NCBI GenBank assembly: GCA_017880825.1
Contig: JADGRN010000068.1
Coordinates: forward strand, 1-7,411
Reading direction: 5' to 3'
Source of the DNA: Methylophilaceae bacterium
GTDB lineage: Bacteria; Pseudomonadota; Gammaproteobacteria; Burkholderiales; Methylophilaceae
Length of the DNA: 7,411 nucleotides
Positions 1 to 6,355 of the stretch are shown here, in pieces. Numbering within the stretch: the stretch's first letter is position 1; every line of letters starts with the position of its first letter. A program made the translations under genes and the position numbers. The notes under the pieces were generated by a model. That model was not told the origin of the DNA, did not search any database, and saw nothing but the letters and a program-made list of their open reading frames with translations.

Positions 1-70
1 GGTGAAAGTCCTCTACACACCCGGCAAGGGGAAGTGTTAGCCGAACGGCAAGGGTGTTCGTTGTAAGGCG
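1..70 (+). other. Group II intron fragment (domain I part)
   Basis: This stretch carries the signature of the 3' half of bacterial group II intron domain I. It begins with a GTGAAAGTCC segment, then AAGTGTTAGCCGAACGGCAA (35-54), then GGGTGTTCGTTGTAAGGCG. From about base 70 the sequence stops looking like an intron and becomes an IS200-type tnpA on the opposite strand. The intron 5' end lies outside the window. No intron-encoded reverse transcriptase, domain V or domain VI is visible to the right, so only a fragment is here. Recognition rests on remembered intron consensus, not an alignment. The junction is placed only to within about 66-72. Confidence 0.72.
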
Positions 71-291
71 ATAGCTTCGGATGCGCCGTGCATAACAGGT
101 GGGTGTGGTCTCCATCACACCCCAATTGCTCAAACTCTATGGCGTATCGCTCTTCTATCCCTCGCGCTATCTCGACGATGATCTGCACCACTTCTTCATC
201 CAGCAACGCTTCCGCTACTTCACCGGAAATACGACGTGGTAATGTATCTGCCGGCGCAATGGCTTCCTTTCTTGACACGGTGTTCGTACAT
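70..291 (-). pseudogene. Decayed IS200/IS605-family transposase (tnpA) remnant
   Basis: Read on the minus strand from ATG at 291, three frames in turn give pieces of a Y1 (HUH) transposase of the IS200 type. The first is MYEHRVKKGSH, the second HYHVVFPVK followed by an in-frame TAG and RKR, and the third LLDEEVVQIIVEIARG continuing to GDHTHLLCTAHPKLS. HYHVVF and the GDHTHLL segment, with its H-x-H pair of the HUH metal site, are hallmarks of the family. Intact TnpA would bind terminal hairpins and cut single-stranded DNA with a tyrosine near its C terminus. At least two frameshifts and one stop break the frame. The coding trace ends near the intron junction at about 70, so the catalytic tyrosine region is gone. 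The remnant cannot encode an active enzyme. Confidence 0.72.
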
Positions 292-311
292 CCATGCTAA
301 TGGCGTGGCGT

Positions 312-332
312 CCCCGCGGCAAGACTGCGGGG
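312..332. repeat. Perfect hairpin upstream of the tnpA remnant, possible IS left end
   Basis: CCCCGC (312-317) pairs with GCGGGG (327-332) around a 9-nt loop. It lies 21-41 nt upstream of the tnpA start in tnpA orientation. IS200/IS605 elements carry subterminal hairpins recognised by TnpA in this position, so it could be the left-end hairpin. The exact element boundary cannot be set from one copy. Confidence 0.4.
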
Positions 333-381
333 AATTACAAGTTAATTTGAGCATCCCTCGACCAACTCCCTTCTGCCGCGC

Positions 382-403
382 CGTGCACCCGCAAAGGTGC
401 ATG
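382..403. repeat. Inverted repeat (8-bp stem)
   Basis: CGTGCACC (382-389) pairs with GGTGCATG (396-403), including one G-T wobble, around a 6-nt loop. No run of T follows on either strand, so a simple terminator is unlikely. It lies in the gene-free stretch 301-479 between the IS remnant and the end of the cofactor operon. I see no gene in that stretch. Confidence 0.4.
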
Positions 404-430
404 CCAGTCATGGCGAAGCAGCGCAGGATT

Positions 431-447
431 TAAGCCCATAAAGGGCT
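431..447 (-). terminator. Weak hairpin downstream of the cofactor operon
   Basis: On the minus strand, AGCCC and GGGCT (447-443 and 437-433) form a 5-bp stem with a TTTAT loop, followed by only a short TAAAT. It lies 33 nt past the last stop codon of the minus-strand operon, where a terminator is expected. The U-tract is poor, so termination here would be weak or Rho-assisted. Confidence 0.3.
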
Positions 448-479
448 CCCCCATCTTCGCTACGGGGCTGCGCTCCTAA

Positions 480-866
480 TCAGATGTGATCGTATTTAAT
501 ATACTTAAATCGCGCATCCTCACTCGGTGTGCCTTCCAGCGCGCCACCCTCCTTGCCGGGCTGCCACTGAATGACTTCCTCGATCTTTTTCGCCAGCGTG
601 AAATCCTTGTCGGTGATGCCTTTTGCGCTGTGGGTGCAAAGTTTGACGATGACATAGGCGTAAGAAACCGTGAGATCGGGATGATGCCAGGCGGCTTCAG
701 CCAGATGGCCGACCGTGTTGACCACCATCAGTGTGCCTTTCCAGCTGCCGGTTTTGTATTTGCGGCGTATCCAGCCGTCCTCGAAATACCAATGCGGCAG
801 CTCGGCAGCTAATCTGGCCTTGATTCCATCTTCACTGTAAACACGTTCTTTATTCGGCTCACTCAT
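480..866 (-). CDS. Pterin-4a-carbinolamine dehydratase (4a-hydroxytetrahydrobiopterin dehydratase)
   Basis: The protein has 128 residues from the chosen start. It carries the full active-site motif of this family: Glu57, three residues, His61-His62-Pro63, five residues, Tyr69, nine residues, His79, then Asp86/Asp88. These enzymes dehydrate 4a-hydroxy-tetrahydropterins in the cytoplasm. Here the gene ends an operon for methanofuran and pABA synthesis, so a role in H4MPT formation or repair is likelier than aromatic amino acid hydroxylation; that is inference. The family core ends near residue 103, leaving a tail of about 25 residues rich in Gly, Glu and Lys that ends in KYIKYDHI. Start choice: AAGGAGGG (871-878) sits 2 nt before ATG 869 and 5 nt before ATG 866, so 866 is preferred. 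A TTG at 881 would place the ribosome site inside the gene. It lies 18 nt after the preceding gene. Confidence 0.9.
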   Translation of the reverse strand: MSEPNKERVYSEDGIKARLAAELPHWYFEDGWIRRKYKTGSWKGTLMVVNTVGHLAEAAWHHPDLTVSYAYVIVKLCTHSAKGITDKDFTLAKKIEEVIQWQPGKEGGALEGTPSEDARFKYIKYDHI

Positions 867-870
867 CATG

Positions 871-878
871 CCCTCCTT
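871..878 (-). promoter_or_regulatory. Strong ribosome binding site of the dehydratase gene
   Basis: AAGGAGGG on the minus strand is a near-perfect anti-16S match within the 18-nt gap after the kinase stop codon. It is the only strong Shine-Dalgarno site in the operon and it decides the start at 866. It suggests that this gene is translated independently of the overlapping genes upstream. Confidence 0.75.
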
Positions 879-884
879 CAACGA

Positions 885-1511
885 TCAGTTCCATGCACAT
901 CGCACGGGCAGCCCTATTGCGGCCAGCTTTTCCTGCGATATGCCATCATTAAACACCATGTGATCCTGTTTGCCGACAATCCATGTACGGAAATTCTGCC
1001 CGGCGGTGAAGTCACCAAAATGCTCATCCACCATGCCATCCTTGATGAGTCTTTCCAGCGAAATCTGCTCCAGTTTTGGGCGTTGCGATTTGACCAATAT
1101 CAGTTGCTGCGCATTAAGCCGTGAGGCCAGCCAGGCAGCGAGGCTATCGGATGTTACCTGCCAGTTGGCGGGTATGGTCTCATCGGCACACACCATCTTG
1201 CTCGGCATCCATACTACGGTGCGATGCTGCCAGCCGCGCTCGGCGATTTCCAGCTCACTTTCAGCGGTGACCAGGGCCGGATTAAGCCCGGTCATCAGTA
1301 CGGCGTATTGATCCATCGCCATCACGGCCATTTTGTGGGCGACCACATCGCTGCTGTTACTAAGCTTTTGTGATTCACGCACGGCATCGGCAAGAATGCC
1401 GCCGCCGGGTACGATGACGATTTTGCCATCGCCGTGACGGGTGAGTACTTCCAGCCACTTCAATAGCTCCGGCGAGCCTAACAGGCTGCCGCCAAGTTTA
1501 ATTACCCACAT
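885..1511 (-). CDS. mfnE: Amino acid kinase-fold enzyme, MfnE-like (aminomethyl-furyl-methyl phosphate kinase)
   Basis: The protein has 208 residues and an amino-acid-kinase (AAK) fold. It shows the N-terminal nucleotide loop VIKLGGS (3-9), the second glycine loop VPGGGILADAV (34-44), VTSDSLAAWLA (119-129) and the LVKS strand (139-142). In Methanocaldococcus, MfnE of this fold phosphorylates 5-(aminomethyl)-3-furyl-methyl phosphate to the diphosphate that MfnF uses. The same role here is inferred from fold plus operon neighbours MfnF and MfnD. The bacterial product would be a methylofuran-type cofactor. Its ATG lies inside the last codons of pabB (10-nt overlap), so translation is probably coupled. 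It could in principle be another small-molecule kinase, but ordinary aspartate, glutamate or uridylate kinases do not fit this context. Confidence 0.8.
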   Translation of the reverse strand: MWVIKLGGSLLGSPELLKWLEVLTRHGDGKIVIVPGGGILADAVRESQKLSNSSDVVAHKMAVMAMDQYAVLMTGLNPALVTAESELEIAERGWQHRTVVWMPSKMVCADETIPANWQVTSDSLAAWLASRLNAQQLILVKSQRPKLEQISLERLIKDGMVDEHFGDFTAGQNFRTWIVGKQDHMVFNDGISQEKLAAIGLPVRCAWN

Positions 1512-2908
1512 TTTGCCACATCACCATCGTCCAGAAAGCGAGCTCCAAAATGCTGCATGAGCGCCAACATGGAGGACGCCTTATCCAAAGTTTCGCTATA
1601 TTCCTTGTGCATTTCCGAATCAGCGACGATGCCGCCACCCGCCCAGAAACGAAACTCCCCGGCCGCATAAACAGCGGTACGAATCGCAATATTGGTGTCC
1701 ATATTGCCATCGAACCCGATGTAACCGATAGCCCCACAATACACGCCGCGCCGATGCGGCTCCAGTTCCTCGATAATCTGCATCGCGCGCAATTTCGGCG
1801 CGCCGGTAACGGAACCGCCCGGAAAACAGTCACGCAGAATATCCAGAGCGCTCTTGCCCGGCGCCAGCGTGCCCGTCACGGTACTGACCAGATGGTGCAC
1901 ATTGGCAAAGCTTTCCAGCGAGAACAGACGCTTGGCCTGCACCGAACCCACCGCACAGCTTTTGCTGATGTCGTTGCGCAGCAAATCCACAATCATCAGG
2001 TTTTCGGCCCTATCCTTGAGGCTATTTCGCAATTCCCCGGCATTGGCCCTATCCTGCTCAGGATTCGCTGAACGCGGGCGTGTTCCCTTGATCGGTCGAG
2101 TTTCGACATGGCTGCCCATCACTTGTATAAATCGCTCCGGTGAGGCTGACAGTATCTGCGCTTTCGGGAAATTCATGTAGGCCAGAAATGGCGCAGGGCT
2201 GATGCTGCGCAGGTGTAAATAGGCGGCCCAAGAGTCACCTTCTGCCCGGGCAGCAAAGCGTTGCGCCAGATTGACCTGATAGCAATCGCCTTCATGAATA
2301 TAGTGCTTAATTTTGTCGAAAGCCTTGCTATAGAACGGCAAATCCATGTTGGACGTGATTGGTGAGGTTATCCGAAAAGTGCCTTGTGTGGTCGTGGCAG
2401 GCTGCTCGAATAATTGGCATAGTGTCGACCATTGCTCACGGGTTTTGGCATCCAGTCCATGTGAAACCAGCCACGCCCGTTTTACCCTGTGATCCACCAC
2501 CACTGCCCAATCGTAAATGCCGATCATCATTTGTGGTATGTGTTCGCCATCCTCAGCATGCGTGGGCAGATGCTCCAATCTGCGCGCCAGATCGTAGTCA
2601 AAGTAACCAATTGCGCCGCCGCAAAAAGGCAGCTCACAAGCCTGCACCGCATAAGGCTCCAGCGCCTGCTTGAGCAGCATGAAAGAGTCTGCACTGCTGC
2701 TGCGCGAACCTTCATGGCCTCGAATTTCGGTAATGGGGCCGTCTGTAGTCAGCGTCATGATAGGAGCTGCGGCCAGGATGTCGTAGCGGCCATATTGGCT
2801 GGCCGGCTGGCCGCTATCCAGATAAACTGCCCATGGCTGGTGGGCGATTCTGGCAAACAGTGTGGCGCTATCGGCGCTGTAGGGTAATTCGTGCCTGAGT
2901 AAGCTCAT
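1502..2908 (-). CDS. pabB: Aminodeoxychorismate synthase component I (PabB)
   Basis: The protein has 468 residues from ATG 2908. It has an N-terminal anthranilate-synthase-I-like domain (about 1-150) and a chorismate-binding domain (about 190-455). RPIKGTRPRS (271-280) places lysine at 274, the residue that distinguishes PabB from anthranilate synthase, which has alanine there. Other conserved segments are YQVNLAQRF (210-218), DLLRNDISK (308-316), PGGSVTGAPK (363-372) and the C-terminal GGGIVADS (424-431). The enzyme converts chorismate to 4-amino-4-deoxychorismate with ammonia from a PabA partner that is not in this window. The p-aminobenzoate made downstream feeds folate and H4MPT, and the operon suggests H4MPT. 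The reading frame is open 16 codons further upstream, but 2908 gives an ATGA overlap with the preceding stop and a family-like N terminus. Confidence 0.93.
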   Translation of the reverse strand: MSLLRHELPYSADSATLFARIAHQPWAVYLDSGQPASQYGRYDILAAAPIMTLTTDGPITEIRGHEGSRSSSADSFMLLKQALEPYAVQACELPFCGGAIGYFDYDLARRLEHLPTHAEDGEHIPQMMIGIYDWAVVVDHRVKRAWLVSHGLDAKTREQWSTLCQLFEQPATTTQGTFRITSPITSNMDLPFYSKAFDKIKHYIHEGDCYQVNLAQRFAARAEGDSWAAYLHLRSISPAPFLAYMNFPKAQILSASPERFIQVMGSHVETRPIKGTRPRSANPEQDRANAGELRNSLKDRAENLMIVDLLRNDISKSCAVGSVQAKRLFSLESFANVHHLVSTVTGTLAPGKSALDILRDCFPGGSVTGAPKLRAMQIIEELEPHRRGVYCGAIGYIGFDGNMDTNIAIRTAVYAAGEFRFWAGGGIVADSEMHKEYSETLDKASSMLALMQHFGARFLDDGDVAKCG

Positions 2909-3954
2909 GTGGCGCTTTTTGCCGCTAAATAAGCGACTGCGTAAGCCGGCAAGCACACGCCTGCCCAGCTACGCGTTTCATCATTGTGCGCCGAAATCTT
3001 GTAGCCAACTTCCAAGTATTCACGCTTAAGCTGGCGCGCCATATCACGCGCTAAAAAATCGCCCGCTCCCGCGACAATAATGGGGGCTCTGTAATCGATT
3101 AAATGACGGGAAAAATTGCGCATGGCTGCATTCTTAAGCATATTCAACTGTATCTGCTTGAATGCGTATGCAAGACCTATCCATGCGGAGATTGGAGCAT
3201 CATGCAGATCGCGTCCGATCATCCGCGCAAGGCGGCGAGCGCTTTCCTCCGGTGTTTTGCCCGCGCCATCCGCAGTCTCCGCCATATCCTCAGCCTCCCT
3301 CAGATCACCGGTAAGGCGATAGACATCAGCCGTTGTAGCAAAATGCTCGGCAGCCAGCGTGTGCCATTCACCGGCAAACGGCACACGATCAGCCAGCGCC
3401 ATCAACGGAGTACGCACCACACCGCTATATACCAATTCCTCAAACTGCATGCGCTCAGCATCTGAAAAACCACGGGTTTGTGGTTTGCCATCACTCAGCA
3501 ATATAAAATCGGCGGTGGTGCTGCCAATATCGATCAATAAACCTTGATTCACCTGCATAGCCATATAGGTGGCGCTTGCCAGCCAATTGGCCGAAGCGAT
3601 TCTGGCTGCGTAGAGACTGACTTCGCGCGCACTAACCAAGCCCGACTGCCCTGCATAAAAAAGCGTTTCACTGCCAAAATGTTTAATCATCACCGCCGAG
3701 ATATGTGCAACCCCTGCGTTGCGATCAGTAAAAACATCAGCCAGCTCGCCTGTCATGGTGACCGCATGTTGATCAGGCAAGTGGTTCAGCTTGGCTGATA
3801 CCGCATCAATCGCTTTTTCTAATTGATCCAGCCCACGCCATAGCGCACATGGCACTTGAATGACCTGCAGGGCAGTACCGTCAGCATCTACCAGCGCCGC
3901 CTTGAGGTGCGCTCCGCCGATATCCCAACCCAAGGTAGTATTGTGCTTATGCAT
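2905..3954 (-). CDS. mfnF: ASKHA-fold C1-cofactor enzyme, MfnF/OrfY-like
   Basis: The protein has 349 residues and belongs to the hydantoinase/kinase-like family described as an H4MPT-linked C1 transfer pathway protein (OrfY of Methylobacterium). The phosphate-1 motif is GWDIGGAHLK (9-18), the phosphate-2 motif is LIDIGSTTADF (140-150), and an adenosine-type glycine motif lies at IVAGAGDF (293-300). In methanogens MfnF condenses furan diphosphate with gamma-glutamyl-tyramine and releases pyrophosphate, which makes the core of methanofuran. I infer the equivalent step here. It overlaps the upstream mfnD-like gene by 8 nt (GATGCATAA) and the downstream pabB by 4 nt (ATGA). The length and motif order look intact. 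Confidence is high for the family and moderate for the exact substrate. Confidence 0.85.
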   Translation of the reverse strand: MHKHNTTLGWDIGGAHLKAALVDADGTALQVIQVPCALWRGLDQLEKAIDAVSAKLNHLPDQHAVTMTGELADVFTDRNAGVAHISAVMIKHFGSETLFYAGQSGLVSAREVSLYAARIASANWLASATYMAMQVNQGLLIDIGSTTADFILLSDGKPQTRGFSDAERMQFEELVYSGVVRTPLMALADRVPFAGEWHTLAAEHFATTADVYRLTGDLREAEDMAETADGAGKTPEESARRLARMIGRDLHDAPISAWIGLAYAFKQIQLNMLKNAAMRNFSRHLIDYRAPIIVAGAGDFLARDMARQLKREYLEVGYKISAHNDETRSWAGVCLPAYAVAYLAAKSAT

Positions 3955-4951
3955 CCAGAATCGCTTCTACGAGATTACGTGAAATCGTGCGTGGCCATTT
4001 AAAATGATGATTATAGAGTAAGTCCAATACCAGCTTCGCTGGGTTATGAGCCATGGCTTGATGCAAGCCAACGTAGGAAGTAGTCAAGCGTGGATTGACT
4101 TCCAGCACATGGACGTCCTGGTCATTGACCAGCACATCCACCCCGACATAACCGGCCAAACCCGGCATAGCGGCGGCAACCGCTTGTGCTATTTCATCAA
4201 AGCGATGCCAGTATTGCGCCATGCCATTTAACTCGCTACCGGCGTAACTAAACTTTCCCGATTTCTGACTGACGCTCCGCAGACTAATTCTTTGTCTGTT
4301 GCAGCTCATAAGCCAGGCTTGGCCTTGCTCACATAACATGGACAGACTGGCCGGCTCGCCTTTGATATAAGGCTGGATGACGTGTGTTGCCTGGCGCCCC
4401 TGCTGCATCCAATCCATCAAGCTTGATGGGTTTTTGAAATAGCCAGTATCCAGGCAGCCGGCTCCGTCATCAGGCTTGGCAACCCAGGTATCCGATTGGT
4501 TTGGCTGCCACTCTGCCAAGATAAATGTTGGCACCACCGACAACCCCGCTGACGCCAGCAAGCGTATCGTTGCCAGTTTGCTGCTGGCAACCTTGACCGC
4601 TTGCGGCGTTGATCCCAGCAAAACTTTGTTGTGGCTGATGGCTAACTCACTGAGCCGTAAAAGCGCTCCGCTGCTTTCTGGCGCTATCGGCCACAACGCA
4701 TCGGCTTGAGCAATACAATCGCCCCAGCTTTGCCAGACATCATCTTCCTGGCTGATTCTAACCACTTGATTTACATTTGCAGGAGCAGGTAAACGCGCAT
4801 CGCAAGTTGTGATCACCTCGATGCCGTCGAGCTCGGCAAGGTCGCTTAACAGGGCGCTGCGCATCCTCGCGCCCTCCTGCACCAAGGAAGTTGACAGTGG
4901 CTCGCGGTATAATCCCCCGCCAGTAATGAATTCACATACAAAAATCTTCAA
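3947..4951 (-). CDS. mfnD: ATP-grasp ligase, MfnD/Orf17-like (glutamate ligase of methanofuran synthesis)
   Basis: The protein has 334 residues with an ATP-grasp layout. The N-terminal pre-ATP domain starts MKIFVCEFITGGGL (1-14). Nucleotide-binding Lys125 sits in SSKLATIR, a second lysine lies in WVAKPDDGAGC (156-166), then comes QPYIKGEPAS (193-202). The metal-binding segment is GYVGVDVLV (267-275) with VLEVNPRLTTSY (282-293). Archaeal MfnD joins glutamate to tyramine through its gamma carboxyl, and the methylotroph homologue is Orf17. Methylofuran of Methylobacterium is reported to contain tyrosine rather than tyramine, so the acceptor here may differ. Start: no ATG occurs before Met30, and TTG at 4951 gives the family N terminus with GAGG (4957-4960) five bases upstream. 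It is the first gene of the minus-strand operon. Confidence 0.85.
   Translation of the reverse strand: MKIFVCEFITGGGLYREPLSTSLVQEGARMRSALLSDLAELDGIEVITTCDARLPAPANVNQVVRISQEDDVWQSWGDCIAQADALWPIAPESSGALLRLSELAISHNKVLLGSTPQAVKVASSKLATIRLLASAGLSVVPTFILAEWQPNQSDTWVAKPDDGAGCLDTGYFKNPSSLMDWMQQGRQATHVIQPYIKGEPASLSMLCEQGQAWLMSCNRQRISLRSVSQKSGKFSYAGSELNGMAQYWHRFDEIAQAVAAAMPGLAGYVGVDVLVNDQDVHVLEVNPRLTTSYVGLHQAMAHNPAKLVLDLLYNHHFKWPRTISRNLVEAILDA
4908..4913 (+). promoter_or_regulatory. Candidate -10 element for the HisA-like gene
   Basis: A perfect TATAAT on the plus strand lies about 80 nt upstream of the HisA-like start, within the 5' end of the divergent ATP-grasp gene. TTGACA at 4891-4896 is only 11 nt away, too close to be its -35. 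The sequence at 17-nt spacing (4885-4890) is poor. It is also the antisense of Gly-Leu-Tyr codons, so it may be chance. Confidence 0.3.
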
Positions 4952-4992
4952 GTGAGCCTCAACAAACAGAAACCTGGTGAACGGAAAAACCT
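4952..4992. promoter_or_regulatory. 41-bp divergent intergenic region between two TTG-start genes
   Basis: This gap separates the first gene of the cofactor operon (leftward) from the HisA-like gene (rightward). It contains the leftward ribosome site GAGG (4957-4960) and a weak rightward site (GGA at 4983-4985). It is too short for two complete promoters plus leaders, so at least one promoter must overlap coding sequence. I find no convincing -35/-10 pair inside it. Confidence 0.5.
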
Positions 4993-5703
4993 TTGGAAAT
5001 AATCCCGGTGATTGATCTCATGGATGGCCACGTGGTTCACGCGCGATTCGGTGAGCGTCAACTTTATCAACCCATCCAATCGAGCTTGTGCGCAAGCAGC
5101 GAGCCATTGGTTGTAGTGGAAGCGCTGCTGGAATTATACCCGTTCGAAAAGCTTTATATTGCCGACCTCAATGCGATACAAGGTCGCGGCAATCATCGCG
5201 AGATGATCTCTTTGGTCAGGCAACGCTATCCAGAGTTAAAACTGTGGCTGGATGCGGGGGTTGGCGAGGCGAATGACTTACGCAGCTGGCTGGATATCAC
5301 GCTGGATATGGTTATCGGTAGCGAAAGCCTGGATAGCCTCGCTGATTTTGAAACTATTAAAAAATGCTGTACCGCACAAAATTATGTACTTTCGCTAGAT
5401 TTCACGGCACAAGGCTTTCAGGGGCCTGATGCTTTGCTGCATCAGTCACAATGCTGGCCGCAGCGGCTTATTGCGATGACTTTGAGCAGAGTCGGCAGCA
5501 ACTCGGGGCCAGATGAACAGATACTGAGAAGGTTGATTAATCGTGCGCACGGGCAAGCCATCTATGCCGCAGGCGGTGTGCATGATCTTTCTGACATTCA
5601 AGACTTGCAACAAATGGGGGTGGCTGGCGCTCTGGTTGCCAGTGCGTTACATGCTGGCAGGCTGACTGGCGGGGATATAGCGGCGATTTGCGGGCCTAAC
5701 TGA
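4993..5703 (+). CDS. HisA/HisF-related TIM-barrel protein of the H4MPT/methanofuran gene neighbourhood, function unknown
   Basis: The protein has 236 residues and resembles phosphoribosyl-formimino isomerases. The N-terminal strand EIIPVIDLMDG (2-12) has the catalytic-position Asp8. LSLDFTAQG (134-142) supplies the second-position Asp136. The C-terminal phosphate-site region is AAGGVHDLSDIQ (192-203) with GALVASALHAG (212-222), and the first half retains VIGSESL (107-113). It lacks the N-terminal segment typical of true HisA and is not in a histidine operon. A hisA/hisF-like family of unknown function is known from methanogens and methylotrophs, and this fits it. The divergent cofactor operon suggests a step in methanofuran or H4MPT synthesis. 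The only start that gives the family N terminus is TTG at 4993; an in-frame stop lies at 4978-4980. Confidence 0.82.
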   Translation: MEIIPVIDLMDGHVVHARFGERQLYQPIQSSLCASSEPLVVVEALLELYPFEKLYIADLNAIQGRGNHREMISLVRQRYPELKLWLDAGVGEANDLRSWLDITLDMVIGSESLDSLADFETIKKCCTAQNYVLSLDFTAQGFQGPDALLHQSQCWPQRLIAMTLSRVGSNSGPDEQILRRLINRAHGQAIYAAGGVHDLSDIQDLQQMGVAGALVASALHAGRLTGGDIAAICGPN

Positions 5704-5711
5704 ATCTTAAA

Positions 5712-5745
5712 ACAAAAAGCCCAAGTAAAACCCTGGGCTTTTTTG
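5712..5745. terminator. Bidirectional intrinsic terminator between the HisA-like gene and fae
   Basis: AGCCCA (5718-5723) pairs with TGGGCT (5734-5739), extended by A-T pairs at the base. TTTTTT follows on the plus strand and a run of A precedes it, giving TTTTTG on the minus strand. It starts 8 nt after the HisA-like stop and lies 26 nt beyond the fae stop, so it can end both convergent transcripts. Confidence 0.9.
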
Positions 5746-5770
5746 TCGAATAACAAAATTTTGCGAATGT

Positions 5771-6307
5771 TTACTTGGCCTGGAACGGATGGGTAGAGCT
5801 CTTGTAATTCTTCAATAGGTCTGCAATTTTAGGTTCGCGTGCTATTGCAGACTTGATGGCCTGCTTGGTCGCTTTATAATTCCAATTCTGGATACGCTCA
5901 TCTATATCAGCTCGGTTATCAATGAATACCCCAACACAAATAAACACATTGTCCACCTCATCCTGTGGAATAGTGCCGTCAGCAACACAATCCATCACGG
6001 CCATGGCAACACCGCGCTGCGCCGGACCAAACATTTGCACAGCTTGCTTACTGTGTTTGATAGTGACTTTATTGAACATCACGGTGGCCGGCTTAACCAT
6101 CATGTTTGGAGCAACAATAGCCAGCAAGCCATTAACCCCAAATTTCTGGTCAGTCAAAGTACGACAGAATGCATCTTCTGCAGGACTGCCACGCGGGCCC
6201 ATAATCAAATCAATATGAGCTACATTAAGGAGATCTAAGCCACTATTATCAGGACGCTCTTCAATAACAAGGGCCTCTCCAACTAAAACGCGGTCAATGA
6301 CTGCCAT
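5771..6307 (-). CDS. fae: Formaldehyde-activating enzyme (Fae), divergent paralogue
   Basis: The protein has 178 residues. Fae condenses formaldehyde with H4MPT to methylene-H4MPT, the entry to H4MPT-linked formaldehyde oxidation in the cytoplasm. Diagnostic segments are VGEALV (9-14), VAHIDLIMGPRGSPAEDAFC (29-48, with the conserved His31 of the active site), APNMMVKPATVMFNKVTI (66-83), QAVQMFGPAQRGVAMAV (88-104), VGVFID (125-130) and the C-terminal STHPF. Compared with Methylobacterium Fae as I remember it, about nine extra residues lie between EALV and VAHIDL, and HWEA after VGVFI is replaced. This looks like a secondary Fae paralogue rather than the main one. Start: ATG 6307 is preceded by TGGAG (6314-6318) and gives the family N terminus. 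The frame stays open to 6358 but that extension is unlike the family. Confidence 0.93.
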   Translation of the reverse strand: MAVIDRVLVGEALVIEERPDNSGLDLLNVAHIDLIMGPRGSPAEDAFCRTLTDQKFGVNGLLAIVAPNMMVKPATVMFNKVTIKHSKQAVQMFGPAQRGVAMAVMDCVADGTIPQDEVDNVFICVGVFIDNRADIDERIQNWNYKATKQAIKSAIAREPKIADLLKNYKSSTHPFQAK

Positions 6308-6313
6308 GATATT

Positions 6314-6318
6314 CTCCA
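6314..6318 (-). promoter_or_regulatory. Ribosome binding site of fae
   Basis: TGGAG on the minus strand lies 6 nt before the ATG at 6307. It decides this start over the upstream in-frame ATG at 6358, which has no comparable site and would add 17 atypical residues. Confidence 0.7.
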
Positions 6319-6355
6319 AAATTAAAGTTTCCACTAAAAAATCAGCAGAAACAAA

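Noticed and set aside
88..433. Small open frames over the left edge (70, 63 and 65 codons)
   Set aside because: One is antisense to the tnpA trace, one is its first frame before the frameshift, and none reads as an intact protein.
1550..2071. Plus-strand open frame of 173 codons
   Set aside because: It lies wholly antisense to pabB, shows no recognisable family pattern, and reads as an arginine-rich shadow of the real gene.
2909..2956. Longer PabB starting at 2956
   Set aside because: It would overlap mfnF by about 50 nt and add a basic stretch unlike PabB. The ATGA overlap at 2905-2908 is the typical arrangement.
4891..4913. TTGACA and TATAAT on the plus strand, as a textbook sigma-70 promoter
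   Set aside because: Both hexamers are perfect but the spacer is 11 nt, far from the 16-18 nt needed. At most the TATAAT acts with another -35.
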